Source of the DNA: Hellea sp.
GTDB lineage: Bacteria; Pseudomonadota; Alphaproteobacteria; Caulobacterales; Maricaulaceae
Direction: 5' to 3'
Assembly: GCA_020628425.1 (NCBI GenBank)
Contig: JAHDEZ010000011.1
Coordinates: 1-63,346, forward strand
DNA: 63,346 nucleotides
The position numbers and the translations under genes were made by a program. Of the stretch, positions 1 through 9,205 are shown piece after piece (within the stretch, counting starts at the first letter, position 1; the number at the start of each line of letters is the position of its first letter). Under the pieces are notes generated by a model. The model saw only the letters and a list, made by a program, of their open reading frames with translations, was not told the origin of the DNA and made no database searches.

Positions 1-2
1 TG

Positions 3-1226
3 TCAGAGCAAGTTAGCGCATTCGAAAAACAGGTCGTCGAATATGAGGCTCTCAATTCCATATTGTCGAATGTCATGTTGGCATCTCCAGACAGTATCAT
101 TACCTGTGGCCCTGACTTTAAAATATCCGGCGTGAACAAGACGACAGAGGGCTGGTTCGGAAAAACAGAACAAGCTCTTATTGGTATACCAATTGGGTCT
201 TTGCTGCCAATAGGAAATATCTTGGAAACTTGGCCGGTTCCGGGCGAGATATACGTTGAACGCATTGAGATCGGGGCTTCGGAAGGAGAGACATTCCCTG
301 TAGAAATAAGGGGCAATATTGGCATGCGCGGCGACGAGCGTTGCCATGTGGTTCTGTTTATTCATGATATTACCCGGCGCGAACAAAACCAAAAGGAACG
401 TGAGCAGTTACTATCGCGAATCAACGAGTCTCGTCGGCTGGAAGCTATTGGAACTCTATCTTCTGGCATAGCCCATGAAATAAATACGCCCCTGCAATTC
501 ATTGGAGACAATATCCATTTTATCGCTGAGGCTCTGAGGAAAATCCATGTTTCTTATACCAAATGCGCCGAGATGAAGCGGCACGTTAAAGCCTATCCTG
601 AACTCAATGTCTTGGTCAGGGAAATGGAAGCGTTCAATGATAGTATTCGGCATGACGACTTGATTGTGGAAATCCAAGGTGCAATGTCCGATACCATTTC
701 CGGCATCAATGATGTGAAAGAGATCATCCAAGTGATGCGTGAATTTGTTCATTCGGGGGCTGGAAGGCAATCCGATGTTGCCATTAATGACTTGATTTCA
801 AATGCTGTAAAATTATGCGGTAGCCGTTTTAAAAATGGAAGCAAATTAGTATGGAATCCATGCCCAGATCTGCCCAAAATTTCCTGTCACCGAGGGCAAA
901 TACAACAGGTTTTTGTAAATTTATTGATGAACGCACTGGATGCACTAGATGAATTTGAACCAGATCGTCCAACCGTAACAATTATAACTCAAGCTGATAG
1001 CACTTATTTGCACATCACGATTGCTGGTAGCGGTCCAGGTATCCCGGAACAAATTCGTGATAAGATATTTGATCCGTTTTTTACATCTAAAGCCGAAGGA
1101 AAAGGCACGGGCCAAGGTTTGGCTCTGGCTAAGGATATCATTGTCAATCGTTCAAATGGGCAGTTGGAACTAATTGCACTTAAAGAATTCAAAACGGCTT
1201 TCAAAATTTCACTCCCCTTAAATTAG
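3..1226 (+). CDS. PAS-domain sensor histidine kinase, 5' end outside the window
   Basis: The reading frame is open from the first base, so the true start lies upstream; the TTG at 63 is only the first possible start codon inside the window. The visible part has a short linker, one PAS-like domain (about the first 100 codons), a dimerisation/phosphoacceptor helix with H-box AHEINTPLQ (His codon 474-476), and a HATPase domain with N-box [11 protein letters not shown] and glycine box [11 protein letters not shown]. The G1 box, normally DxGxG, reads GSGPGI: the adenine-binding Asp is Gly (codon 1026-1028), one base from a GAT. The family autophosphorylates on His and passes phosphate to a receiver. 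A receiver gene follows 9 bases after the stop but is truncated, so this two-component pair is probably decaying. No membrane segment is visible in the part present. Confidence 0.85.
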   Translation, partial: SEQVSAFEKQVVEYEALNSILSNVMLASPDSIITCGPDFKISGVNKTTEGWFGKTEQALIGIPIGSLLPIGNILETWPVPGEIYVERIEIGASEGETFPVEIRGNIGMRGDERCHVVLFIHDITRREQNQKEREQLLSRINESRRLEAIGTLSSGIAHEINTPLQFIGDNIHFIAEALRKIHVSYTKCAEMKRHVKAYPELNVLVREMEAFNDSIRHDDLIVEIQGAMSDTISGINDVKEIIQVMREFVHSGAGRQSDVAINDLISNAVKLCGSRFKNGSKLVWNPCPDLPKISCHRGQIQQVFVNLLMNALDALDEFEPDRPTVTIITQADSTYLHITIAGSGPGIPEQIRDKIFDPFFTSKAEGKGTGQGLALAKDIIVNRSNGQLELIALKEFKTAFKISLPLN

Positions 1227-1235
1227 GAAAAAAAT

Positions 1236-1469
1236 ATGGCTCTCAGGAAAGTATTATTTGTCGATGACGACCCGCGAATCTTATCGGCTATGCGCCGAAG
1301 GTTTTCTAATGAATTCAATCTCGTTACCTTTGAAAGGGGGGGTGAAGCTGTCAGCTACATTCGGAAAAATGAAGATGTTTCAGTACTAATCGCTGATATG
1401 CGTATGCCGGAAATGGATGGTCTTGAGTTACTGAAACATAGTCTTCCGCCCGACGATTGCCGTCCCTGA
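1236..1469 (+). pseudogene. Truncated response-regulator receiver domain
   Basis: The first 66 or so codons are a good CheY-like receiver: VLFVDDDPRI with the acidic pocket, and phosphoacceptor Asp in LIADMRMPEMDGLELL. After LLKH the family sequence stops and ten unrelated codons lead to TGA. The beta4/beta5 part with the conserved Thr and Lys is missing, as is any output domain. The gene starts 9 bases after the kinase stop, with a purine-rich stretch (GGAAAAAA) before the ATG, as expected for a kinase/regulator pair. The sequence just past the break reads in another frame as plausible protein (about 1448-1546), which suggests a deletion joined this gene to the damaged glycosyltransferase gene that follows. 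Annotated as a remnant. Confidence 0.75.
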
Positions 1470-1505
1470 CTAACTACGCTGTCGAAAGGTTGGAAAACTC
1501 AAAAT

Positions 1506-2299
1506 ATGCCGGTGTACCAGGCTTGGCATCTCTCAACCCTCGATAGCTTTCTCGACATTCTTCATGAAAAATATAAAGCCCAGAATGCGTTTCTTGTGCC
1601 ACACGGCTCTTTTAATTGCGAAGATAAGTCTGATATCCCCCTGCTTATGTCTCGGCCGAACTGCATTGTCACAATGGGTAAGTTCGGGACTTATAAAAAC
1701 TGGAGCGTATGATAAGCGCCGTTCAACGCTTAAACGCTGGCAACTATGCGGCAAATCCAATAGAGCTAGTGATAGGCGGGTCTGATCATCCCGCCACACC
1801 TGGATATATGGACGGTCTGAAAGCCGAGCATGCCGACGACCCCAATATAAAATTTCATGGCTACGTCGCTGAGGACGACGTCCCGGTGTTTTTCAAACAG
1901 GGAAGAATAGCGGTATTTGACTACGACAGCACAACTGGCAGCTCAGGAGTTCTGCATCAGGCGGCAACTTTTGGAACAACACCTGTATATCCCCTCATGG
2001 GTGATTTTGTAGATGTAACCGAGCGAGAGGGCTTAAAAGGTTTCAACTATGTTCCTTTGGACGAGTGCAGCCTGATGGGTACGATCGATAAAGCTTTGTC
2101 CATGCCGGAAAAGGCCCAACAGATTGCTGACAGCAATCTCTCTGTCTCAAAAGGCCTGTCTATGGATGTCATTGCTTCAATGCATATGGGATTACTGGAG
2201 CGCGTGGCTCATCAAAGGTTTTTTGCGCTTCGAAACTCGACCAAGCGAGCGCTCTGGTTGCGCCCGCGGGTATTAATTTTTCAAATAAACGGCTCATAG
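1506..2299 (+). pseudogene. Glycosyltransferase (GT4-like) C-terminal part, split by a one-base deletion
   Basis: Two overlapping frames belong together. The first (1506-1712) ends with a typical GT-B linker, VPHGSF...VTMGKFGTYKN, then stops. The second (1709-2299) begins MISAVQRLNAG and carries the nucleotide-sugar-binding half (IKFHGYVAEDDVPVFF, then a TTGSSGVLHQAA segment like the acidic/EX7E region). Adding one A to the A-run at 1695-1699 turns ...TYKNWSV-stop into ...TYKKLERMISAVQRLNA, the expected family sequence. Most of the N-terminal acceptor domain is absent, so even a repaired gene would lack about half of a normal GT4 enzyme. A base missing in a homopolymer can also be a sequencing error, but the missing N-terminus and damaged neighbours favour real decay. 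Confidence 0.65.
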
Positions 2300-2355
2300 C
2301 GTGTCAAGTTTCATGCAATGGTTTAAGCTCATTTCCGTAAATTATCTGAAATTGT

Positions 2356-2940
2356 CTATGCCGTCTTCATTGATGATGGCTTTACCGTAACAGGTAGGCG
2401 GACATTGTTCCCGTCCGGAATGACCGTATTCTTACTTTCAATTTCGGCGTCAATACCTTTCACGCACACGGGAATTGGCAGTATGGGTAAGATGTAATTA
2501 GGAACCAGGTTCTCGGCATTGACCGATGTCGCTGTCTTGGCTGCATCAACCGGGATTTGTTATAATCCTAAATGTCAAACAAGTTCTTCAGACCTTATAC
2601 GCCGTTTTATTGGCGATGGCTTCCATGGTTTAAACCATTTCCATTTTGAGGGCTTCGTGGAACATTACTTCCCATCCTTGGTGTAGCCGGCAATGCGAAT
2701 GCTATGGACTGTTTCATAGGAAATATATATGGACCGGTCTTTGAAATCTACCTGATACCCAAAAGCGGATGCACGGGCTCATGGGCGACCATTGTCGCCG
2801 TAATTTTCACCTCACCTTTGTCATAGACCACTTAGCACTATTCACGAGTTTTGTTTCATTGGCGGTGGCCCCGAAAGGTTTAGCCAATTCTAAAAACATA
2901 TTGAGAATTAAACTCTTTTGGGGAGTATCCCAAGCCCGTG
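2356..2940 (-). pseudogene. Decayed MBL-fold metallo-hydrolase
   Basis: This fills the otherwise gene-free stretch before moaA. On the minus strand, short pieces in different frames line up in order as one metallo-beta-lactamase-fold protein: FLELAKPFGATANETKLVNSAK, then VYDKGEVKITATMVAHEPVHP (about 2766-2840), then GYQVDFKDRSIYISYETV, then HEALKMEMV (about 2640), then FDI-stop-DYN (about 2557-2579, family FDIxDYH), then VDAAKTATSVNAENLV and a C-terminal IPDGNNVRLPVTV ending at TAG 2356-2358. At least four frameshifts and several stops separate the pieces, and Zn-site motifs are altered (SGDT to SYET, DYH to DYN). The family hydrolyses esters, lactones, sulfates or RNA; the former substrate cannot be told. 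The gene is inactive. Confidence 0.6.
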
Positions 2941-2992
2941 TCTTCTAATTTTCTATATTGCATTTTGCCTATCTCGGTGAGAGTGTCGCCCG

Positions 2993-4003
2993 ATGTCGAA
3001 AGATGCCCTGAAATTAACTGATAAATTTGGTCGGGATATTACCTATTTACGGTTATCTGTAACCGATAGATGTGACCTGCGATGCACGTATTGCATGGCG
3101 GAAAACATGGTGTTTTTGCCACGAAAAGATTTGCTATCATTTGAAGAGCTGGATTTTCTGTGCGCGGCTTTTGTTGAGCGCGGCGTTCGGAAGATTAGAT
3201 TGACCGGCGGGGAGCCATTAGTGCGCAAAGGCCTGTTGCCTTTCATCAAATTGCTTTCGCGACATCTGGATAATGGTGCCTTGGAAGAAATTACGCTCAC
3301 AACTAATGCAACTCAGTTACATCGTTTTGCGGATGAGCTGGTTGATGCCGGGGTCAAGCGCATAAATGTGTCATTGGACAGTCTGGACCGGGAGGTTTTT
3401 AAACGCTTATCCCGTCGTGACGCTTTGGAGCAGGTTTTGAGCGGGATCGACGCGGGATTGGCCGCTGGCTTAAAAATTAAAATCAATACGGTTGCGCTTA
3501 AAAATGGCAATGCAACCGAAATACCGGCTATGATGGAATGGGCCCACGGCAAGGGCATGGATATCACCTTAATCGAAGTTATGCCTCTTGGAGATATTTC
3601 CGAGGACCGCTTTGATCAATATCTTCCGCTCACGGAAATCAGAGATGAATTGGATAAAACATACACGCTGACTCACACCGCTCTGCGAACAGGTGGCCCG
3701 GCCCGTTATGTCAAGGTGGAAGAAACGGGCGGTATATTGGGGATGATTACGCCACTTACCAATAACTTCTGCGCAGGCTGCAACCGGGTGAGGGTAACCT
3801 GCACGGGGCAGATATATATGTGTTTGGGTCAAAGCGATCGTGTGGACCTCCGGGCGGCCATAAGGAGCGATAATCCTGAAGTTGCGCTGGCTGCGGCAAT
3901 GGATAAAGCTATGATCAATAAACCAAAAGCGCATGATTTCAATATAGACCGTAAAGGCGCCCGCCCTGCGGTTTTACGTCATATGTCTGTGACCGGGGGA
4001 TGA
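2993..4003 (+). CDS. moaA: GTP 3',8-cyclase MoaA (molybdenum cofactor biosynthesis)
   Basis: Radical SAM enzyme that rearranges GTP to 3',8-cyclo-GTP, the first step of molybdopterin synthesis, in the cytoplasm. The N-terminal cluster motif CDLRCTYC gives Cys27/31/34, and the SAM-binding GGEP is in [10 protein letters not shown]. The second [4Fe-4S] site is [14 protein letters not shown] plus a Cys 14 residues on (MCLGQ). The protein ends in Gly-Gly (SVTGG), the conserved tail needed for catalysis. At 336 residues it has the usual length. Its stop overlaps the start of the next gene (ATGA at 4000-4003), so the lipoprotein gene downstream is probably co-transcribed. No other moa gene is in the window. 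Upstream is only the decayed MBL gene, so the promoter should lie between about 2900 and 2990. Confidence 0.95.
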   Translation: MSKDALKLTDKFGRDITYLRLSVTDRCDLRCTYCMAENMVFLPRKDLLSFEELDFLCAAFVERGVRKIRLTGGEPLVRKGLLPFIKLLSRHLDNGALEEITLTTNATQLHRFADELVDAGVKRINVSLDSLDREVFKRLSRRDALEQVLSGIDAGLAAGLKIKINTVALKNGNATEIPAMMEWAHGKGMDITLIEVMPLGDISEDRFDQYLPLTEIRDELDKTYTLTHTALRTGGPARYVKVEETGGILGMITPLTNNFCAGCNRVRVTCTGQIYMCLGQSDRVDLRAAIRSDNPEVALAAAMDKAMINKPKAHDFNIDRKGARPAVLRHMSVTGG

Positions 4004-4719
4004 TTGTGGAGAAAGCCCGTTACTATTCCAGTATAGTGATAAGCTTGAGCTTCTTTATGTTGTCGGCGTGCGCGGATAATAAGGTCGCCACGGACATTGA
4101 AGCCGATGTGCCACGACCGTCATTCGAGGACAGGCTCAGAACGGATATGTCAGAAGGTAAACTCATATCTCTTTCACATATCGTCATGCTGGCACGCGAT
4201 CTTGGGCCACATTTGTCGTTTATGTCTGAGCTTGAGTTGGAAAACTGCGATGCTGTGACGACAATGGTACGGGAGTGGCAGATTAATCCCGATGGAGAAA
4301 ATATACCGATTTACCTAGATCAGGTGCCGGGTGGCAAAGGAATAAGAGACTATGAATTTATGACCATGCTGGCCGTGGGCATGGGATATGCTCGGGATGC
4401 AAAATTATCGGGTAAACCGATTAAGCCATTTTCGCGAATGGAGCGACAGACTTTGAAAGAGGCAGGCGGTTTATCCGAAATTTTCAACCCTAAAGATCTG
4501 TCATTAGAATGTCCTGATTTGACAAACCGTAAAGCTACAGATGCGCGCGCTTTTCTCGCTTATTTTTGCTATTATTTTCACGAAGATATTCCTGTACGCG
4601 GCTACCAACCGACAGTCACGCATGGTGACATGGAAACCCAGTGGCGCGGATGCGCAAAGATTGGTCTCGAATATTTACGGACAGGTGGAGTAACGGAGAA
4701 AGTTTATGTTGACGAGTGA
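4000..4719 (+). CDS. Lipoprotein, first member of a local three-member family
   Basis: I recognise no named family. The 239-residue protein has a signal sequence with lipobox LSAC (Cys24), so it is probably anchored in the membrane facing the periplasm. Its body matches in outline the two lipoproteins at 7167 and 7887: a basic segment with [18 protein letters not shown], a Cys-containing helix ([11 protein letters not shown]), and a C-terminal block [17 protein letters not shown], comparable with YCHELQMNYLEDGGI in the second member. The ATG overlaps the moaA stop, and the gene overlaps the start of the metalloprotease gene by 14 bases, so the three are likely translationally coupled. A role beside the protease (substrate, chaperone or inhibitor) is inference only. 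Confidence 0.8.
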   Translation: MIVEKARYYSSIVISLSFFMLSACADNKVATDIEADVPRPSFEDRLRTDMSEGKLISLSHIVMLARDLGPHLSFMSELELENCDAVTTMVREWQINPDGENIPIYLDQVPGGKGIRDYEFMTMLAVGMGYARDAKLSGKPIKPFSRMERQTLKEAGGLSEIFNPKDLSLECPDLTNRKATDARAFLAYFCYYFHEDIPVRGYQPTVTHGDMETQWRGCAKIGLEYLRTGGVTEKVYVDE

Positions 4720-7135
4720 TTTGAAAATTTTGGTTACTGTTTTTGTTTCTTTGATGGTCGGGTGGACTGCGGCCGCACAATCGGTATCTGAGGTGGTTTC
4801 AGACTTGGAAAAGCGGGACGGGTTCTTTGATATCTATGTTGATAAAAAACAAAATAAAATCAAAGCATTAATTCCAGTTACCTCGAGTGATAAATTTCAG
4901 GCAATTTACACGCAGCGCCTCCGTGCAGGCCTTGGCTCTAACCCGGTTGGTCTTGACCGGGGATGGGGTGACCGGGGTGCAGTGATTTCTTTTGAGCGTT
5001 ACGGTGACAAAGTCATCATTAAGCAGGAAAATCTGACCTACCGGGCGGACCCGAATAACCCACTGGAGGCCCGGGCTGTCGATGAAAGCTTTGCGGATAG
5101 TTTCATTGCGAGCCTGAAAGTAGAGGCCGAAGGAAGTGGTGGTGTTCTTGTGGACATGACCGATTTTCTGGAGCGTGATGGCATGTCAATTGTGCAACAC
5201 CTAAAGGGACGCGGTCAGGGTAGTTTTACCATTGCCAAGGATCTAAGCTTTGTTGATGTGAAAAACAGTTTTGCTTTTCCGGATAATGTCGAGATCGACG
5301 CGTTTTTGACCCTGAGTTCCAAAGAGCCTGGTGAGGAAGTTGCTACAACCGCCGCCAATGGGAGAGACGTAACCCTGATACAACATCATTCTTTTGTCCG
5401 ATTGCCAGAACCCGGGTTTGAGCCACGCATTGCAGATCCGCGTATGGGCGCCATTGAGCTGGTTTACGTTGATTATAGCGCGCCTTTAGCAGCGCCGATT
5501 GAGCGACGTTTGGCCTTGAGACATCGTCTTGAGAAAGACTTAGACGGGAATACGGTCGAACCAATCGTATTTTATATCGATAGTGGAGCTCCGGAACCTG
5601 TCCGTTCCGCTTTGGTAGAGGGAGCTGAGTGGTGGAAAGACGCGTTTGCTGCCGCCGGTTATCCCGATGGCTATGAGGTACGGCTTTTACCCGAAGATGT
5701 GCATCCCTTGGATGTGCGCTACAATGTTGTGCAATGGGTGCACCGTCAAACCCGTGGATGGTCTTATGGAGGCGGAGTTGTTGATCCACGCACCGGAGAA
5801 TTGTTAAAAGGCCATGTTAATCTGGGCTCTCTGCGGGTGCGTCAGGACCGTATGATTTTTGAAGGCCTAGCTGGTACCGCGAAAACAGGGACTGGTGCTG
5901 ATGATGACCCGATTGAACTTGCGCTCGACCGGATAAGGCAACTTTCTGCTCACGAAATTGGGCATTCCTTGGGTTTTGCTCATAACTTTGCCGCGAGTTC
6001 CTATGGCAAAGGTTCAGTTATGGATTATCCTGCACCAGATGTGCGTGTGGTAGATGGTCAGTTGGATTTCTCACAAGCCTATGGTGTTGGTATAGGTGAA
6101 TGGGATAAATTCTCAGCCCAGATGATTTACGGGGATATAACCGGAGAAGAGGCAGAAGTGGTCTATGCTGATGCTGCCAATCGTGGCCTTTTATACGTGG
6201 CTGATAGCGATGGTCGCGGTATCGGCACCGGGCACCCACAAGGTGCTATATGGGACAATGGTGAGGACCCGATTGCGACGTTAAATGATACCATGAGCGT
6301 TCGGCGCATTGCGCTTGATAATTTTCGCGCGGATCGCATCCATGAGGGGCAGCCGCTTTCGGATTTGAATAAGGTTATTGTACCGATCTTCCTTTATCAT
6401 CGTTATCAAACTGCAGCAGCAGGGAAGCTATTGGGTGGCATGGAGTTTTCCTATGATGTCGCGGGCGGAGATGACGCGGGTGTCGTCATCGTGCCATCTG
6501 ACAGACAACGCGCAGCGCTTGACGCCATTTTAAAAACTGTAGATCCGGCAGAACTGGATGTGCCCAACCAGGTTTTAAAGCTTTTAACACCCCGCCTGAG
6601 GAGTTGGACATTTATCGACTCAGACCGTGAATTGTTCAAAGGGACGGCTTATCCTGCATTTGATGTGAGCGCAGCGGCAGATACAGCCGCGGGATTGACA
6701 TTTGATGTGATTTTGAACCCGCAACGCGCAGCACGGATGATTGAGTTTCAGCGACGTGATTCACGTCAACTGGGATTTGATGATGTGTTGCTGATAACCC
6801 AACGTCGGATTTTATCATATCGGACGACCGGACGACAGTCTGAGATTTCGGAAGCCGTACAACGTAGGTTTGTCTATGGTTTAATGGACCTTATTAAAAA
6901 CGATATGGCCACTGATGCGGTTAAAGTGCAGGCGCAGGATGCATTGATGAATTTACGTGGCGAATTTGGACGACGCAGCGGTGCTAACGCGGCCTTTTTA
7001 AGAGGGGAGATTGACCGCTTCCTCAAAAGGCCTGCTGTGGCCGCCGAGGTCGCGAGCACTGAGCAAAGACTCCCTCCTGGCAGCCCAATTGGAAGTTCTA
7101 TGAATCAGTTTGAAACCTGCTGGTTTTGTGATTAG
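4706..7135 (+). CDS. Exported zinc-dependent metalloprotease (DUF5117/DUF4953 type)
   Basis: An 809-residue secreted protein with a signal peptide ending near WTAAAQS. The catalytic site is HEIGHSLGFAHNF (about residue 416), an HExxHxxGxxH zinc site of the metzincin type, followed by an SVMDYP segment that fits the Met-turn. The N-terminal 300 residues resemble the DUF5117 region and the C-terminal region is helical, as in the large zinc-dependent metalloproteases of this group. The last residues, FETCWFCD, contain two Cys and might form a disulfide. Substrate unknown; expected to act in the periplasm or outside the cell. It sits between related lipoprotein genes (4000, 7167, 7887), overlapping the first, which suggests a working unit. 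Confidence 0.9.
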   Translation: MLTSDLKILVTVFVSLMVGWTAAAQSVSEVVSDLEKRDGFFDIYVDKKQNKIKALIPVTSSDKFQAIYTQRLRAGLGSNPVGLDRGWGDRGAVISFERYGDKVIIKQENLTYRADPNNPLEARAVDESFADSFIASLKVEAEGSGGVLVDMTDFLERDGMSIVQHLKGRGQGSFTIAKDLSFVDVKNSFAFPDNVEIDAFLTLSSKEPGEEVATTAANGRDVTLIQHHSFVRLPEPGFEPRIADPRMGAIELVYVDYSAPLAAPIERRLALRHRLEKDLDGNTVEPIVFYIDSGAPEPVRSALVEGAEWWKDAFAAAGYPDGYEVRLLPEDVHPLDVRYNVVQWVHRQTRGWSYGGGVVDPRTGELLKGHVNLGSLRVRQDRMIFEGLAGTAKTGTGADDDPIELALDRIRQLSAHEIGHSLGFAHNFAASSYGKGSVMDYPAPDVRVVDGQLDFSQAYGVGIGEWDKFSAQMIYGDITGEEAEVVYADAANRGLLYVADSDGRGIGTGHPQGAIWDNGEDPIATLNDTMSVRRIALDNFRADRIHEGQPLSDLNKVIVPIFLYHRYQTAAAGKLLGGMEFSYDVAGGDDAGVVIVPSDRQRAALDAILKTVDPAELDVPNQVLKLLTPRLRSWTFIDSDRELFKGTAYPAFDVSAAADTAAGLTFDVILNPQRAARMIEFQRRDSRQLGFDDVLLITQRRILSYRTTGRQSEISEAVQRRFVYGLMDLIKNDMATDAVKVQAQDALMNLRGEFGRRSGANAAFLRGEIDRFLKRPAVAAEVASTEQRLPPGSPIGSSMNQFETCWFCD

Positions 7136-7166
7136 ACTTTACCGCATAAATTAAGTGGGGGAATGA

Positions 7167-7874
7167 ATGCGGGGGATTATTTTTATAATACTGGCGGCAC
7201 TGGTTTTGGCGGGCTGTTCCGAAGGTGAACTGAAGACGCGATCAAAAACGGTCAGTGCTGACTCTAATGCAGAGCAGGCAACTCCTTTACGCCGCGATAG
7301 TCGACGTCGTCTTTTGAGGGGGCGCTCCATGGAGCTAGATGAGCTCATGGCTCTAGCCGAGGATTTTTCTGATAAAGCCGAGGGTATTACGCTCACTGAA
7401 GCCAAAGAGTGCCGGATTGGTCTTTACGCCATGTCCATGCATTTTGAAGAAGAACGGAGTGACGGTTTTGACGGTGACTTCCGGAAAGCTGACAGAGACG
7501 AGAGCTTTGTTCAGCGATTGACCTTTGCTTATTACGGCTTTGACCGGATGGTCAAAAGGTTGGAAATCGATGAGGCAATGGCCGAACTCGGAAATGCGCC
7601 TGAAAGCGTCAAACGTCAAATCATTCGTGAGGGCATCGATCATTCTACAGCAGAAAATCTCATTTGGTGTGACTATGACAGTTTGACACCTAATGACATG
7701 GACACACCAAGTTACCGGACGTTTTGCGCCTATTATGACGATGTCAAAGAAACTATAAGACAGCGGCAGGTCTGGCGTAATTACTTTAAATACTGCCATG
7801 AGTTACAGATGAATTATCTGGAAGATGGTGGGATCGATAGTGCTATTTATCAACAATCTATTTTACGCAAATAA
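7167..7874 (+). CDS. Lipoprotein, second member of the local family
   Basis: A 235-residue protein with signal sequence and lipobox LAGC (Cys17). No known domain recognised. It is clearly a duplicate of the next gene: both have LRRDSRxRLLxGR near residue 45, then ALxEDF, a Cys-containing EAKxCRxxLY segment, and NAPESVKRQIIREG (DAPDSVKRQILREG in the partner). The C-terminus YCHELQMNYLEDGG also matches the end of the lipoprotein at 4000. It starts 31 bases after the metalloprotease stop, with GGGGG before the ATG, and is probably in the same transcript. It is rich in charged residues, likely all-helical, with scattered Cys that could pair in the periplasm. Function unknown. Confidence 0.8.
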   Translation: MRGIIFIILAALVLAGCSEGELKTRSKTVSADSNAEQATPLRRDSRRRLLRGRSMELDELMALAEDFSDKAEGITLTEAKECRIGLYAMSMHFEEERSDGFDGDFRKADRDESFVQRLTFAYYGFDRMVKRLEIDEAMAELGNAPESVKRQIIREGIDHSTAENLIWCDYDSLTPNDMDTPSYRTFCAYYDDVKETIRQRQVWRNYFKYCHELQMNYLEDGGIDSAIYQQSILRK

Positions 7875-7886
7875 TCCGGGGGGACT

Positions 7887-8573
7887 ATGCGATACTTAAT
7901 GACTTCTATCATGGCTTTGCTAATGGCGACTGGGTGCGATAGCGGCGATGATGTCAAAACCAAGCCCATTAAATCTGAGTCCGAGCTTCGACGAGATAGC
8001 CGATTAAGGCTTTTGGAAGGGCGCGATATGCTCCCCAAAGAGTTACAGGCGCTGGGAGAGGATTTTGCCGAAAACATCACCAATATGACGCAAAATGAGG
8101 CCAAGCAATGCCGCGTCAGTCTGTATACAAAATCTGATCATTTTAAGGCAGGTTATCCGACCGGTTTTGATGTGGATTTTCGTGAGAAGGACAGGGAGCA
8201 GCTTGAGGCTCAGTTTTACACGTTTTTATATTATGGCATTGATGAAATCGTACAGCGGCGAGAGCGCGAAACGGAAGAGAAAAACCTCGCAGATGCGCCC
8301 GACAGTGTGAAGCGACAGATTCTTCGTGAAGGCAATTTCCATAAGACTGTGGAAAGTCTCGCTCGTTGTAAAATGGAGGAAATCCCGAGGGAGGATAGCA
8401 ACCTGCCTTATTTCAAACTGTTTTGTCTTGGCACCTCCAGTGTGGAGCGTAAAATCCATGAAAACCGAATTCATATGATGCAGAAATATTGCGAAGCTTT
8501 AGGGCGCGAATATCTGGAGACAGGCACGATAAATCCTGATTCTTTTGAAAGCTCACCTATGGTGTTCAAGTAA
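7887..8573 (+). CDS. Lipoprotein, third member of the local family
   Basis: A 228-residue lipoprotein with lipobox ATGC (Cys17) following a short signal sequence. Tandem paralogue of the preceding gene (12-base gap; GGGGG Shine-Dalgarno-like run before the ATG). Shared blocks: LRRDSRLRLLEGR, EAKQCRVSLY, DFREKDRE, DAPDSVKRQILREG, and YCEALGREYLETG near the end. Divergence is far beyond a recent duplication, so both copies have been kept. No enzymatic motif is visible. Last gene of the moaA-lipoprotein-protease group: 237 bases without a gene follow before the complex I operon. Confidence 0.8.
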   Translation: MRYLMTSIMALLMATGCDSGDDVKTKPIKSESELRRDSRLRLLEGRDMLPKELQALGEDFAENITNMTQNEAKQCRVSLYTKSDHFKAGYPTGFDVDFREKDREQLEAQFYTFLYYGIDEIVQRRERETEEKNLADAPDSVKRQILREGNFHKTVESLARCKMEEIPREDSNLPYFKLFCLGTSSVERKIHENRIHMMQKYCEALGREYLETGTINPDSFESSPMVFK

Positions 8574-8720
8574 ATAGTGGATCTGATGAGCAGGGTGGCA
8601 CCCCCGTTCATTTTTTTTAATTGAAGCAAAGGTCTGATTGTCGAGCGATATTCTTTTGAAGAGGCCTAAACTTGCCCTTGTTTTACGTCCATTTTGTCGC
8701 GTTTTTCTATGATTTAGCCG

Positions 8721-8749
8721 TTGCAAATGAAGGGCAGTCTTTATAGGTT
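8721..8749 (+). promoter_or_regulatory. Possible promoter of the complex I operon
   Basis: The 237-base gap before nuoA must carry the operon promoter. The best sigma-70-like pair I can see is TTGCAA (8721-8726), 17 bases, TAGGTT (8744-8749), about 62 bases before the nuoA ATG. The match to consensus is modest and other pairings in the T-rich sequence around 8670-8710 are possible. No operator was recognised. Confidence 0.3.
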
Positions 8750-8810
8750 CCGCGCGAATTGCGCCCGGAGGGGGTGTGAGTCTTTTATAGAACCATAGAA
8801 ACGCATTTTC

Positions 8811-9176
8811 ATGACTGAATATCTACTAGGCTATCTTCCCGTAATTTTCCTGCTCGGGATCGCCCTGTTTTTGTCGATCGCTTTTCTGGTCATTCCAATG
8901 ATCGTGGCGCCAAAAGAGCCGGATACTGAGAAGCTTTCGACATATGAGTGTGGCTTTAATGCGTTTGACGATTCACGCATGAAATTTGATGTCCAGTTTT
9001 ATCTCGTGGCCATTCTCTTTATAATATTCGATCTGGAAGTGGCCTTCCTGTTTCCCTATGCGGTCTCGGCGGGGCATTTGGGCACCTATGCCTGGGCCGT
9101 TGTCATGATTTTCCTGTTCGAGCTTTTGATGGGTCTGGTTTACGCCTGGAAAAAGGGCGCTCTGGATTGGCATTAG
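8811..9176 (+). CDS. nuoA: NADH-quinone oxidoreductase subunit A
   Basis: Small membrane subunit of complex I at the junction between the peripheral and membrane arms. The 121-residue protein has three membrane helices and the conserved loop [11 protein letters not shown] between helices 1 and 2, followed by [20 protein letters not shown], diagnostic for the family. First gene of a complete nuoABCDEFGHIJKLMN set in the standard order. Spacing to nuoB is 29 bases with AGGAGAG before the nuoB ATG. Confidence 0.97.
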   Translation: MTEYLLGYLPVIFLLGIALFLSIAFLVIPMIVAPKEPDTEKLSTYECGFNAFDDSRMKFDVQFYLVAILFIIFDLEVAFLFPYAVSAGHLGTYAWAVVMIFLFELLMGLVYAWKKGALDWH

Positions 9177-9205
9177 GTAAGCGCGATCTGGATTAGGAGA
9201 GACGT

